DNA from: Roseiflexus sp.
GTDB taxonomy: Bacteria > Chloroflexota > Chloroflexia > Chloroflexales > Roseiflexaceae
Assembly: GCA_017743475.1 (NCBI GenBank)
Contig: JAGHYV010000014.1
Coordinates: forward strand, 1 to 64,000
Reading direction: 5' to 3'
Length of the DNA: 64,000 nt
In this document: piece by piece, positions 1-8,443 of the stretch
Layout: the number at the start of each line of letters is the position of its first letter
Numbering within the stretch: the stretch's first letter is position 1
Translations under genes and position numbers: made by a program
Notes under the pieces: model-generated
The model's input: only the letters and a program-made list of their open reading frames with translations
What the model was told of the DNA's origin: nothing
Database searches by the model: none

Positions 1-1499
1 GACCAGGAGAAGACCTTCTCTTCGAGCAGTTGTCCGGTTCCCTCGCAGCGTTCGCACTCCTCGCGCCCGTACCCGCGGCAGGTCGGACACTCTTCCGAGA
101 GTTGCTCGAATCGCGTCGTGCCGTCCGGTTCCCTAACCCTACGCGTGCGCAGAACTGTCCCACCTCCCTCGCACGTTCGACACGGAACCCTGCCTGCACT
201 GCTGCACTCCGGGCAACCAACTACACGCTGCGACCCCGGAAGGATCATCGTTTCAGCAGCGTGCGTCTCGAACGGCGGCAGATCGGGAACCGGCGCTTCC
301 CACAGGCTCACCTCGCGCGCTGGCGTCAGTGCGCCGCCGCGATGCACACTGAGCCGCACCTGCGGAGGGGTGCGGGTTTCATACGCCACGCGCAACTCGT
401 AAAAATAGAGGTTGTAACTGACAATCTGCTCTGGCTCAATCAGGTGACCAAGTTGCGGTCGGTGCGTCCAGCTCCGGCGACTCCAGCGATCCAGGAGACG
501 CCGGATGGCATCGACCCGATGCAGCGCATCGGCGCGGGCACGGCTGCGGGCGATGAAATCGGCATCGATCAGGTTGCCGAGCACCGTTTCAAGCGGGTTT
601 TCAAGCCATTCGGCAATCGGCTCCCAGCGCGCCTCCTCCATATCGACCGTCGCGGCGTCAATCTGCGCTCGCAATGCCTGCCGCAGCGCCGTGATCGCCT
701 GACCTGCGCTACTGTACCGCTGAGACGGATGGTGCGCCATCAGACGCTGGATCACTCGATCAACCGCAGCGAACGCTTCGTCCTGCAGCGCCAGCGACGG
801 CGGCGTACCCGATGGCGGCGGCGGTTCGCCGCTGAACATATGGTAGATGACCGCACCGAGGCTGTACAGATCGCTGGCTGGCATCGGTTGTCCGGATCGC
901 AACGTCTGCTCCGGTGCGGTGTACGGCGTGCGATAGTCGGTATCGTCGATACTCGACAGATCCGGCGTATCCGGGGCCGCCGCCAGGCTCAGATTCGCCA
1001 GGTATACGGTTCCCTGCGGCGTGATCAAAATGTTCGCCGGTTGTATATCGCGGTGGACGATATTCTGCGCGTGGAGATAATCGAGCACACTGGCGAGTTG
1101 CGCGGCGATACGGAGCGCCTGCAACGGTTCGAGCGCTCCACCCTCCAGCACGTCCTGTAACGAGCGCGTATCCAGGTACGGCATCACTAGATAGTGCCCG
1201 ATACGCTCATCATAACCGGCATCGATCACCGGTAGCAGGTTGGGATGGGTCAAATGCGCTGCGAGACGACCAGCGAGTTGAAAACGACTCGACGATACCC
1301 AGTCGGTGCGATAGAGCACCGAGATTAGCACGGGGCGGTCGAGCGTCAGATGCGTGGCACGGTACACGACTGCCAGTTCATCCTGGCCAATCCGCTGATC
1401 GAGGCGATAGTTGCGTAGTTCGCGGGCAGCACCCGACTGCGACGCCGAGCCGGTCGTGTCGCTATTGCCGGAGTGTGACTGTGCCCGTAGTGTCGCCAT
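1..1499 (-). CDS. Pseudokinase fused to DnaJ-type zinc fingers (3' end beyond window)
   Basis: My reverse-strand reading gives an open frame of at least 499 residues, running off the window's left edge. It starts at ATG 1499, just below an in-frame TGA. Residues about 31-280 have the fold pattern of a bacterial Hanks-type Ser/Thr kinase: HRD (149-151) with PAN after it, APEQ (195-198) and SDLYSLG. Key catalytic residues are missing. The VAIK lysine is Ser60, the glycine loop reads IGQDELAVV, HRDxK has Gln instead of Lys, and DFG is replaced by NLS (169-171). The C-terminal part (about 429-490) has four CxxC pairs, two in the CxxCxGxG form of the DnaJ zinc finger (CPTCRGYG, CERCEGTG). Inference: a non-catalytic signalling or scaffold protein. 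No transmembrane segment is visible in the part present. Confidence 0.85.
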   Translation of the reverse strand, partial: MATLRAQSHSGNSDTTGSASQSGAARELRNYRLDQRIGQDELAVVYRATHLTLDRPVLISVLYRTDWVSSSRFQLAGRLAAHLTHPNLLPVIDAGYDERIGHYLVMPYLDTRSLQDVLEGGALEPLQALRIAAQLASVLDYLHAQNIVHRDIQPANILITPQGTVYLANLSLAAAPDTPDLSSIDDTDYRTPYTAPEQTLRSGQPMPASDLYSLGAVIYHMFSGEPPPPSGTPPSLALQDEAFAAVDRVIQRLMAHHPSQRYSSAGQAITALRQALRAQIDAATVDMEEARWEPIAEWLENPLETVLGNLIDADFIARSRARADALHRVDAIRRLLDRWSRRSWTHRPQLGHLIEPEQIVSYNLYFYELRVAYETRTPPQVRLSVHRGGALTPAREVSLWEAPVPDLPPFETHAAETMILPGSQRVVGCPECSSAGRVPCRTCEGGGTVLRTRRVREPDGTTRFEQLSEECPTCRGYGREECERCEGTGQLLEEKVFSW

Positions 1500-1689
1500 T
1501 GCCAGCCTTCAACGCAGAACAAAGCGCTTCGAGCAATTCCAGCGCGATGAGTATAGCGCGGTATGCCGCCGAACGCAAACTAATGCAACATCCGGTTGCA
1601 GCAAAACGCTTTGCTTCTGCGCAATTGCCTCAAGCAAACAGTATTGGTCATGTTACTATTATAGCACACATGTTCACTCTCTAGAACCC

Positions 1690-1806
1690 CAGCATTCAAC
1701 GCGCAGCACCCTAACGTGTCAACGGTCAACGTTCCAACGTTCAATGTTCAACGCCCAGCGCTCAATACCCTAACGTTTCAACGTTCCAGCGTTCAACGTT
1801 TGACAG
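1690..1806. repeat. Degenerate heptanucleotide tandem array (AACGTTC-type)
   Basis: The stretch reads as about 14 imperfect copies of a 7-nt unit close to AACGTTC (AACGGTC, AACGTTC, AATGTTC, AACGCCC, AACGTTT), with occasional one-base slips. It fills most of the gap between the divergent pseudokinase and protease genes. The rest of that gap (1500-1689) shows no gene. Confidence 0.7.
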
Positions 1807-1896
1807 GCGCTTTCACAATGGGTACACTACCCTATGCGCAACACGCCGATCCAAAGGAGGGTGCGGCGTCTGCCGGTTCATCGCAGGAGAGATGCA

Positions 1897-3012
1897 GTGC
1901 TGGAAAGTGTACCAAGCGGTCTGGTGACCATTGCCGCCTTTCTACTCATGCTGGGACTGCTGGTGCTAGTGCATGAGTTAGGGCATTTTTTGACAGCAGT
2001 ATGGTTCGGCATCAAGGTCGAAGAGTTTGGTCTCGGATATCCGCCGCGAGCCATGGTGCTCTTCGAACGGGATGGTGTTAAGTACACCCTCAACTGGTTG
2101 CCCATCGGTGGGTTTGTCCGTTTCGGTGGCGAAGGCGATCAGATATATGGCGTCGGCAGTCTGGCAGCTGCGTCGCCCTGGAAAAAAATCGTCGTGCTCT
2201 TTGCAGGCCCGCTGATGAACCTGCTGCTGGCATTCGCTATCTTCAGCGCCATCTTCATGGTACGTGGCGTTCCTGCAGCGTTTGACGGCGCGCGGATCGA
2301 TATTGTCTATCCGGGAACACCAGCCGAACGCGCCGGGTTGCGCAGCGGCGACCTGCTGATCTCACTCGCCGGTCGTTCACTCAGTACCGATCTGAGCGAG
2401 ATTCGCCAGATTGCAGCAGAGAATCGCGGACGCCCGATCGAGGCGGTCGTTGAGCGTGATGGCGCCCGCATCGTTCTTTTGGTCACCCCTGGCAGATGGG
2501 AGCGCGACGGCGTTGTGTACGAAAACGGTTTCGGTTTCGCCTATGCTCCCAACATTCAAATCGTCCCGGCAACCCTGCCTCATGCGTTGACTACCGGGTT
2601 CTCGTATACCTTCGAGATCCTTGGGCGCTTTATCGGCGGCATTGGGCAGATGCTCGGCAGCCTGCTGGGGTTGAACCAGGCACCGCCAGGCGGAGTCGCT
2701 GGCGTGGTCGGGATTGCGCGTGGAACTGGTGAGGTTCTTCAGCGCGATGGCTGGATGGGCTTCTGGCAGTGGACAGCACTTATCAGCCTGAACCTGTTCC
2801 TGATCAACCTGCTGCCCATCCCGGCACTGGACGGCAGTCACATCCTGTTCGCCCTAATCGAGATTGCACGCGGCGGGAAGAAAATCCCGCCGGAGCGTGA
2901 AGCGATGGTGCACGCTATTGGTTTCATAATGCTCATGGGGTTGATGGTCGTGATTACGGTTTCCGACGTGGCGAACTGGATCGGTGGGAACCCAGTGCTG
3001 GGCGGCGGGTGA
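1897..3012 (+). CDS. rseP: RIP-type zinc metalloprotease RseP (site-2 protease, M50)
   Basis: Intramembrane protease that cuts transmembrane anti-sigma factors or signal-peptide remnants. The HELGH zinc site lies at residues 26-30 inside the first membrane helix. A PDZ domain follows (around 120-200, with YPGTPAERAGLRSGD), and the second zinc-ligand segment LLPIPALDG sits near the C-terminus between membrane helices. The GTG at 1897 is preferred because AGGAGA ends 6 nt upstream and it puts the first helix at the N-terminus, as in the family. An ATG at 1834 is in frame but has no ribosome site and would add an arginine-rich extension. Length of 372 residues is normal. The split Cas4-like genes follow 24 nt later and could share its transcript. 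Confidence 0.92.
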   Translation: MLESVPSGLVTIAAFLLMLGLLVLVHELGHFLTAVWFGIKVEEFGLGYPPRAMVLFERDGVKYTLNWLPIGGFVRFGGEGDQIYGVGSLAAASPWKKIVVLFAGPLMNLLLAFAIFSAIFMVRGVPAAFDGARIDIVYPGTPAERAGLRSGDLLISLAGRSLSTDLSEIRQIAAENRGRPIEAVVERDGARIVLLVTPGRWERDGVVYENGFGFAYAPNIQIVPATLPHALTTGFSYTFEILGRFIGGIGQMLGSLLGLNQAPPGGVAGVVGIARGTGEVLQRDGWMGFWQWTALISLNLFLINLLPIPALDGSHILFALIEIARGGKKIPPEREAMVHAIGFIMLMGLMVVITVSDVANWIGGNPVLGGG

Positions 3013-3036
3013 CAGCCCGTCTGTTGCTGATGTGCT

Positions 3037-3276
3037 ATGGCTCACCGACGCTTACCAACAATCCGCGTCAGTGAAGTGGGCGAATATGTCTACTGCGCCC
3101 GATCCTGGTGGCTGCGCCGTGTCGCTGGGCTGGAACCGGAGGGGCGTGAACGGCGTGAGCGCGGTGTGACACTGCACCGCCGCCACACACGCGCGGTAGC
3201 GTTGAGTCGGTTGTTACTGGCTGCCGCTGTGTTGCTCAGCGTTGCTGCGCTGATCGTGCCGGTCGTCGGAGGATAG
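3037..3276 (+). CDS. Cas4-like nuclease, N-terminal half with membrane anchor
   Basis: The 79-residue product begins with a segment like the start of Cas4/RecB-type nucleases: VSEVGEYVYCARSWWLRR has the first cluster cysteine (in YVYC) followed by the aromatic helix, and RGVTLHRRH keeps the GxxxH motif. The remainder is a single hydrophobic helix (about 56-78) ending at TAG. The catalytic aspartate, ExK motif and the three C-terminal cysteines are absent here but occur in the next ORF, in the same reading frame, after two stop codons (TAG 3274, TGA 3283). Seen: complementary motifs in adjacent ORFs. Inference: the two products form one nuclease through paired membrane helices. Alternative: an ancestral single gene broken by nonsense changes. 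Confidence 0.7.
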   Translation: MAHRRLPTIRVSEVGEYVYCARSWWLRRVAGLEPEGRERRERGVTLHRRHTRAVALSRLLLAAAVLLSVAALIVPVVGG

Positions 3277-3288
3277 GCGGGCTGAGCG

Positions 3289-3801
3289 ATGGCGACCACT
3301 GTCGGATTGGCACTGATTCTGCTGGCGCTGATTGCGCTAATCGGTGCTCTGCGTCTCCGTGCTGCAACCGGACTTCCGTGGGCGCCGGTTGTCTATCGCG
3401 ATACCGACTCCTGGACGCCGGAACGACCGCTGGTTGCGCGCCGGATTGGACTGGTTGGCAAGCCTGATTATCTGATCCAGATGCATGGGCGTCTCATACC
3501 CGTAGAAGTTAAGCCAGGGCGAAACGCTGCACGTCCATATGAATCCGACCTGATGCAACTGGCAGCATACTGCGTCTTGATTGAGGAGACGACCGGTGTC
3601 GCTCCGCCCTACGGTCTACTGCGGTACGCGGAGCGCACTTTCCGTCTCTCGTATACCGCGCGGGTGCGTGAAGAAGTGCTGACACTGCTTGATGAAATGC
3701 GCAACGCCCTTGACAACAACTGTGATCGGAGTCACGATGATCCTGCACGCTGTCGGGGATGCGGTTTCTTATCACAGTGTGATCAGGCGATCATTGGTTG
3801 A
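3289..3801 (+). CDS. Cas4-like PD-(D/E)XK nuclease, C-terminal half with membrane anchor
   Basis: The 170-residue product starts with a hydrophobic helix (about 4-25). The Cas4/RecB core follows: GKPDYLI with the motif II aspartate, VEVKPGR as the ExK motif III, and QLAAYCVLIEE as the Q-Y motif. It ends with CRGCGFLSQC, giving the three C-terminal cysteines of an iron-sulphur cluster. The first cluster cysteine and GxxxH motif lie in the preceding ORF. ATG 3289 comes 12 nt after that ORF's TAG in the same frame; GGAGG at about 3268 is rather far away, so coupling or re-initiation is possible. No cas1, cas2 or CRISPR array is present, so a role in general DNA processing is more likely than spacer acquisition. 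Confidence 0.75.
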   Translation: MATTVGLALILLALIALIGALRLRAATGLPWAPVVYRDTDSWTPERPLVARRIGLVGKPDYLIQMHGRLIPVEVKPGRNAARPYESDLMQLAAYCVLIEETTGVAPPYGLLRYAERTFRLSYTARVREEVLTLLDEMRNALDNNCDRSHDDPARCRGCGFLSQCDQAIIG

Positions 3802-3879
3802 CAGTTGCGAGCAGGACGTGGGAATTCGGAACGCACGAACATAGACCATATCGCTGCGAACACCTCGATAAATGGTATT

Positions 3880-4134
3880 ATGACCGTTATTACGCGCGAA
3901 ATGCTGGCTGAACAGATCGAGGCCCGACTGAGCGGCGCTATTACCGACGAAATGCTGGCAGCATGGGCATTTGACCGATTCTACGCCGTCGAACTTGGTC
4001 TGGCACAGATCGAAACCGGTGCCGAAGAGCATATTGCCGACGTACTCGACACCCTCATGTTTGCCGATCACGCTGCGTTTCGCCTGGAAGAAGGATCATT
4101 GCGCAGTCTGGTTGCACAGTTGAGAATGCTATGA
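3880..4134 (+). CDS. Small acidic protein of unknown function
   Basis: The 84-residue product begins MTVITREMLAEQIEARL and is predicted mostly helical, with many Glu, Ala and Leu. I do not recognise the family. The ATG at 3880 is preferred to an in-frame one at 3805 because the upstream part looks non-coding. The stop overlaps the ATG of the next gene (ATGA-type), which indicates a two-gene operon with translational coupling. A toxin-antitoxin pair is possible from size and overlap, but no toxin fold is visible. Confidence 0.6.
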   Translation: MTVITREMLAEQIEARLSGAITDEMLAAWAFDRFYAVELGLAQIETGAEEHIADVLDTLMFADHAAFRLEEGSLRSLVAQLRML

Positions 4135-4466
4135 AAATTCGGACCCATCCACGAATAGGTTCCATTCGCGTCGGTGATGAGGTATACTCGTATCGCTACC
4201 ATCTTTTTGCCCGAGTCGAAGCGGTCTTTCCCGCGGCAGTGTGTGTCAAGATTGCCGCGATCAATAGGGCGCATCCGCTGGAACTGACCCTCATCCCGCA
4301 ACTCTGGCGTGCCGACGATATTGAAAATCTGAGTATCTGTCGTTACTGCGGCGGGCGGGAGAATCTCATCCCGGAGCGCGAGACTGGCATTCCTTTCCGG
4401 GTTTGTGAACGCTGCCGCATTGTCCCCCCGCAGGAACACAGCTATGTGCAGTGGCGCTGGTGGTAG
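4131..4466 (+). CDS. Small zinc-ribbon protein of unknown function
   Basis: The 111-residue product overlaps the preceding gene by 4 nt. Its N-terminal half (VGDEVYSYRYHLFARVEAVF) looks like a small beta barrel. The C-terminal half has two CxxC pairs, CRYC near residue 74 and CERC near 97, as in a zinc ribbon. It ends close to the convergent GerMN gene. Function is unknown; nucleic-acid or protein binding is only a guess from the zinc ribbon. Confidence 0.65.
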   Translation: MKIRTHPRIGSIRVGDEVYSYRYHLFARVEAVFPAAVCVKIAAINRAHPLELTLIPQLWRADDIENLSICRYCGGRENLIPERETGIPFRVCERCRIVPPQEHSYVQWRWW

Positions 4467-4491
4467 GAGAGCCATCCGCTGCGCAGGATTA

Positions 4492-6123
4492 TTATCCCTC
4501 TGGGTTGATCAATGGCTTCGGGAAGACCTTCCCATACGGCTCACCCCACCACTCTGCCAGTGAGCGCCCCTCGACAAAAATCTGCACCCCGGTGACACCC
4601 GGCAGCGTCGTCAGCGACTCGACCAGCGTGCGCACCGCAGATGCACGATCCGTCGCTTCAGCAAACTGTGCGCTGAAATCAACGCGCACAACTCCCTGGT
4701 TGATCCCAATCGAGCGGAGTTTGGTCGTCGGCGGGATGGTGCGCTGTACGGCATACTCGTAGATCCCCGGTCCCTCAATCAAGGCACGGACCGTTCCCTC
4801 CGCAACCTGGCGCGTCTTCGGAACCATGCGAATGATGCGAATCGTATGATATCCGTCGTTCGCCAGATAGTACGTCGGCAAAAATTCCGTCGCTGCATAA
4901 TCGACCGGCAGATTATCCGGGTTGAGCGGATTGACAACCGGACGGGCGATCGGACCGCTTCCGTTGATGCCGATGTTGGCGCCATTAACCTGGAACTGGA
5001 CGCGATTGATCGTCTCGAAATGGGTCAGCGTCAGTACAATCGAATACAACCCGCGCGGATCGCCGTTCAGGTGCGGCGGTCGGTCGAAGTTGACCGTTGC
5101 GAGTCCGTTGCTGATCGTAATGCCCAACAACCGCGCTTGCGGATCGACCAGCCGTTCCAGACCGTTGCGCGGACCTTCGATCAGGGCATTGATAGCGGCA
5201 GTCGCCACCTTGCGATCCTCAACTGGAACGAGCCGTTGAGTCGGAACGAACAGCGTGCCGGTTGCATCCCCAAAGTAGAGCCACAACCGCTCATTGCGCA
5301 CGGTTGGCGCCGGTGGTCGTGGCGTTGCAGGAGGCGCCGTCGGCAGTGGCGGTGACGGCGGTGTGGTTGGAATAGCGGTTGGCGGAACGATGGTTGCCGT
5401 AGGCGTTGCGGTCGGTTGCGTCGGTTGATCCGTTGCGGTCGCTCCAGGTGTGACCGGCAGTTGCGTGGGTTGAAGGGTCGATGATGGAACAACCGTTGTG
5501 CCATTGGTTGGTTGGGTCGGCAACGCTGTTGGCACAAAAATGACCGGTTCCGGCATCGGCGTGGGAGAAGGTTGTGGCGACGGCGTGCCAGTTGGCAGCA
5601 GTGTCGGCGTGGGAGGAACTGCCGTTGCCGTAGCCGACGGTGTCGGTTGCGGCGACGCCCCTTCCGTGGCAGTCGCTGTCTCCAGTGCACCGACCGCACC
5701 ACCGCTCGTCGGCGATGCCACAATGGTTGATGGAATCAAACCGCCCCCGGTAAGCGCCTGCCATCCTGCAACCACATACACCAGGATAATGATCGCCAGC
5801 ATCCCCAGCATCAGCGCGTAGATTGCGCGATCCCGCGGCGACAGCGTCCCCAACCATCCGCGCAGACCGCCGGGAGCGACAGTCGCTGTGCCAGCGGGAC
5901 CGATCGTTGCTGGCGTTGAGGAGATTGTTAAACCCATGTATAATGGGCATTGAACGTGGTTGCGAGAAAGGCAGAAGGTACTCTGATCCACCGGTATTTC
6001 GACCGGCTCGCCACCAACGTAGCAACGATGCTCCGGCGTTGGCGACGAGAAGCGAATAGCGCGGTTCTGCTTCAGACCAAGATACGGGCAATATCCCTGG
6101 CCAGTTGGGGGTGCTTCGCTCAT
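4492..6123 (-). CDS. GerMN-domain membrane-anchored protein with Cys-rich N-terminus
   Basis: The 543-residue product has four parts. Residues 1-56 are a cysteine-containing head (CPYLGL, RCYVG, FCLS, QCPLYM). A single transmembrane helix lies around 104-124. A long Pro/Thr/Ala low-complexity linker runs to about 275. The C-terminus contains two GerMN-like modules (LWLYFGDATGTLFVPTQR; YYLANDGYHTIRI), each with ALIEGP and a TVNFD or RVDFS strand. GerMN domains occur in spore germination protein GerM and in lipoproteins such as LpqB. Inference: the Cys head is cytoplasmic and may bind metal, while the GerMN part faces outward. AAGGAG lies 12 nt before the ATG. Confidence 0.8.
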   Translation of the reverse strand: MSEAPPTGQGYCPYLGLKQNRAIRFSSPTPEHRCYVGGEPVEIPVDQSTFCLSRNHVQCPLYMGLTISSTPATIGPAGTATVAPGGLRGWLGTLSPRDRAIYALMLGMLAIIILVYVVAGWQALTGGGLIPSTIVASPTSGGAVGALETATATEGASPQPTPSATATAVPPTPTLLPTGTPSPQPSPTPMPEPVIFVPTALPTQPTNGTTVVPSSTLQPTQLPVTPGATATDQPTQPTATPTATIVPPTAIPTTPPSPPLPTAPPATPRPPAPTVRNERLWLYFGDATGTLFVPTQRLVPVEDRKVATAAINALIEGPRNGLERLVDPQARLLGITISNGLATVNFDRPPHLNGDPRGLYSIVLTLTHFETINRVQFQVNGANIGINGSGPIARPVVNPLNPDNLPVDYAATEFLPTYYLANDGYHTIRIIRMVPKTRQVAEGTVRALIEGPGIYEYAVQRTIPPTTKLRSIGINQGVVRVDFSAQFAEATDRASAVRTLVESLTTLPGVTGVQIFVEGRSLAEWWGEPYGKVFPKPLINPEG

Positions 6124-6332
6124 GGCACGCCGGGTCTCCTTGCACGCTGTGTGCTACGACATTCAGGCGTATTATAGAAGCGGGCAGAAATTGACGCAAA
6201 GCCCTGGCATTAACGAAACCTTACAACCAGGTTGCAGCTTGCCGTAACGCCCCACGAAAGCGCCCGGCGTGGTATCATGTCCATCATGCCTTGTTGCCTG
6301 ACATCGAGGGTCGCGAGGATAGACGTCTCTTT

Positions 6333-7067
6333 ATGCGCATCCTGATACTTTCGGATATTCACTCGAACATCGTGGCGCTCGAAACAGTTTTGTCTGCTGC
6401 CCGCCCTTTTGATACCGTCTGGAACCTTGGTGACACCATCGGGTACGGTCCGCGCCCCAATGAGTGCGTGGCAACGATCCGCGCAGTGGCAAGTGTGATG
6501 CTTGCAGGGAATCACGACCTCGCCTGTCTGGGATTGCTGGATCTGAGCGACTTCAACCCGGATGCACGTGCAGCAAACGTCTGGAATGGCAATCAACTAA
6601 CGGATGATCACCGCATATTGCTTGAAGAACTCGAACCCATCCAGCCGATAGATGAGCGGTTCCTGGCAGCGCACGGTAGTCCGCGCGAGCCGATCTGGGA
6701 ATATTTGCTGACCCGCTACCAGGCGTTCGATAACTTCCGTCGGTTTGATCACCAGGTCTGCCTGATCGGGCATTCGCACGTGCCGCTGATCTTTCAACTC
6801 ACGCCTGAAGGTCGCTGCGAGGGACCGTCTTCCCCCGATGATGGTACAACCCTGATGCTTAAACCCGGATTCCGGTATATCATTAACCCTGGTAGCGTTG
6901 GTCAACCACGTAATCAGGATCCACGCGCTGCATTTGCGGTATTTGATACATCAACCGACACGATCACATTTCACCGTGTTCGGTACGATGTGGGGAGAAC
7001 CCAGCGCCAGATGTACGAGGCGCAGTTGCCCGCAGCGCTGATCACACGGCTGGAGTACGGCATCTGA
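6333..7067 (+). CDS. Calcineurin-like metallophosphoesterase (YfcE/MJ0936 type)
   Basis: Predicted cytoplasmic phosphodiesterase with a two-metal centre. The motifs appear in order: DIH at the N-terminus (ILSDIHSNIVAL), GD (NLGDTIGYG), GNHD, then GHSH (LIGHSHVP), followed by NPGSVGQPR as in YfcE-type enzymes. ATG 6333 is chosen because the first strand starts there; an upstream in-frame ATG at 6291 adds 14 residues that do not fit. The length of 244 residues is typical. Its stop codon shares a base with the next gene's ATG, so the two are probably co-translated. The physiological substrate cannot be read from sequence. Confidence 0.88.
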   Translation: MRILILSDIHSNIVALETVLSAARPFDTVWNLGDTIGYGPRPNECVATIRAVASVMLAGNHDLACLGLLDLSDFNPDARAANVWNGNQLTDDHRILLEELEPIQPIDERFLAAHGSPREPIWEYLLTRYQAFDNFRRFDHQVCLIGHSHVPLIFQLTPEGRCEGPSSPDDGTTLMLKPGFRYIINPGSVGQPRNQDPRAAFAVFDTSTDTITFHRVRYDVGRTQRQMYEAQLPAALITRLEYGI

Positions 7068-8428
7068 TGTCGATTGTCGAGACGTACATTCGGCGCCACC
7101 CTCGATCGCAGGCACTGTTCGATCAGGCGCAGACCTTGTTTCCTAGCGGCGTCACCCATGACGGACGCTACGTAACGCCATTCCCGATCTACGTGGAGCG
7201 GTGTACAGGCGCACGCAAATGGGATGCCGACGGCAATGAACTGATCGACTACTGGATGGGACACGGCGCGCTATTGCTTGGTCATGGGCATCCATCGATT
7301 GTTGCGGCAGTGCAGCAACAGATGAAGCGTGGCACCCATTACGGCGCCGAACATGAACTTAGCCTGCAATGGGCGCACTTGATCAAGCGTCTCTTTACCA
7401 GCATTGAACAGGTGCGCTTCACTGCGTCTGGCACCGAAGCCACCATGATGGCGCTGCGCCTGGCACGCGCCTACACCGGCAAACCGATCATCATCCGCTT
7501 TGCCGGTCATTACCATGGCTGGCACGATATGCTGGCGCGCGATACGGATATCTTGCCGGTCGGATTGCTCGATGGATTGGCCAGGTCTACTATTGTCGTC
7601 CCGACTGATCTTACGTATGTCGAAGATGTCCTGCGTAAACGCAGCGATGTGGCAGCCGTCATTCTTGAACCGACCGGCGCATCGTATGGCGCCGTTCCGT
7701 TGCCTACCGGGTTTCTGCGCGATCTCCGGCAGTTGACCTGGAAGTATGGCGTGCTGTTGATCTGCGATGAAATCGTTACTGGGTTTCGTATTGCGCCAGG
7801 TGGCGCACAACAGCGCGAAGGGGTCGTTGCCGACCTGACTACCCTGGCAAAGGTAATGGCAGGTGGATTGCCGGGTGGCGCTGTTGGTGGGCGCGCCGAT
7901 ATCTTGAAACATCTGGCGTTTGGCGATGCTGAATGGAACCAGAAATGCAAAATTCGCCACTTTGGAACATTCAACGCAGCACCACTCTCGGCCGCTGCCG
8001 GGATTGCAATGCTCGAAATTGTGGCTGATGGCGCGCCCTGTGCATATGCCGCTAACCTGGGCGAGACCCTCGTTGCAGGTATGAATGCCGAAATCCGGAA
8101 GCGCCGTCTGGTCGGATGGGCGGCCTATGGCGACGGATCGATCATCCATCTTGTCGCTGGATGTTCCACTGGTTTCGCCCCTGGCGAACTCGATCCGCGC
8201 ACACCGACCGATGAACTGAAACGCGGCGGCGATCCGCGCTTGGTGCACCTGGTATGTCTCGGTATGATCAATCATGGCGTCGATCTCATGCGTGGTCGCA
8301 GCGGTTTCCTTTCGGCAGCGCACACATCCGCTGATGTTGCTGCCACAATTGCAGCATTCGCCGCCACACTCGATGCCATTGGCGAACACCATGCGCAACT
8401 CCAATCCAGCGCCAGTTGGCAGAGATAA
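7067..8428 (+). CDS. Class III PLP aminotransferase (glutamate-1-semialdehyde aminomutase-like)
   Basis: The 453-residue product belongs to fold-type I PLP enzymes close to glutamate-1-semialdehyde 2,1-aminomutase. Visible motifs are the N-terminal FPSGVTHDGRYV and WDADGNELIDYWMGHGALLLG, FTASGTEATMMALRLAR, the cofactor-binding ICDEIVTGFR, and TLAKVMAGGLPGGAVGG with the PLP lysine. It may make 5-aminolevulinate for haem and bacteriochlorophyll. However, HemL proteins are a little shorter, and many paralogues are general omega-aminotransferases. Its start overlaps the phosphoesterase stop by one base. Confidence 0.85.
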   Translation: MSIVETYIRRHPRSQALFDQAQTLFPSGVTHDGRYVTPFPIYVERCTGARKWDADGNELIDYWMGHGALLLGHGHPSIVAAVQQQMKRGTHYGAEHELSLQWAHLIKRLFTSIEQVRFTASGTEATMMALRLARAYTGKPIIIRFAGHYHGWHDMLARDTDILPVGLLDGLARSTIVVPTDLTYVEDVLRKRSDVAAVILEPTGASYGAVPLPTGFLRDLRQLTWKYGVLLICDEIVTGFRIAPGGAQQREGVVADLTTLAKVMAGGLPGGAVGGRADILKHLAFGDAEWNQKCKIRHFGTFNAAPLSAAAGIAMLEIVADGAPCAYAANLGETLVAGMNAEIRKRRLVGWAAYGDGSIIHLVAGCSTGFAPGELDPRTPTDELKRGGDPRLVHLVCLGMINHGVDLMRGRSGFLSAAHTSADVAATIAAFAATLDAIGEHHAQLQSSASWQR

Positions 8429-8443
8429 TCTACGGAATGAACA

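Noticed and set aside
30-1160. Long plus-strand open frame at the left end
   Set aside because: It is the antisense of the pseudokinase gene; the reverse strand shows HRD, APEQ and zinc-finger motifs while the plus-strand product is arginine-rich without domains.
3037-3801. CRISPR-Cas adaptation module
   Set aside because: Cas4-like motifs are present but no cas1, cas2, effector gene or repeat array occurs in the window.
3880-4466. Toxin-antitoxin operon
   Set aside because: Overlap and size fit, but no known toxin or DNA-binding antitoxin motif is visible, so only unknown function is assigned.
5291-6199. 302-residue minus-strand frame inside the GerMN gene
   Set aside because: It arises from the low-complexity Pro/Thr linker read in another frame; the 543-residue frame has recognisable domains.
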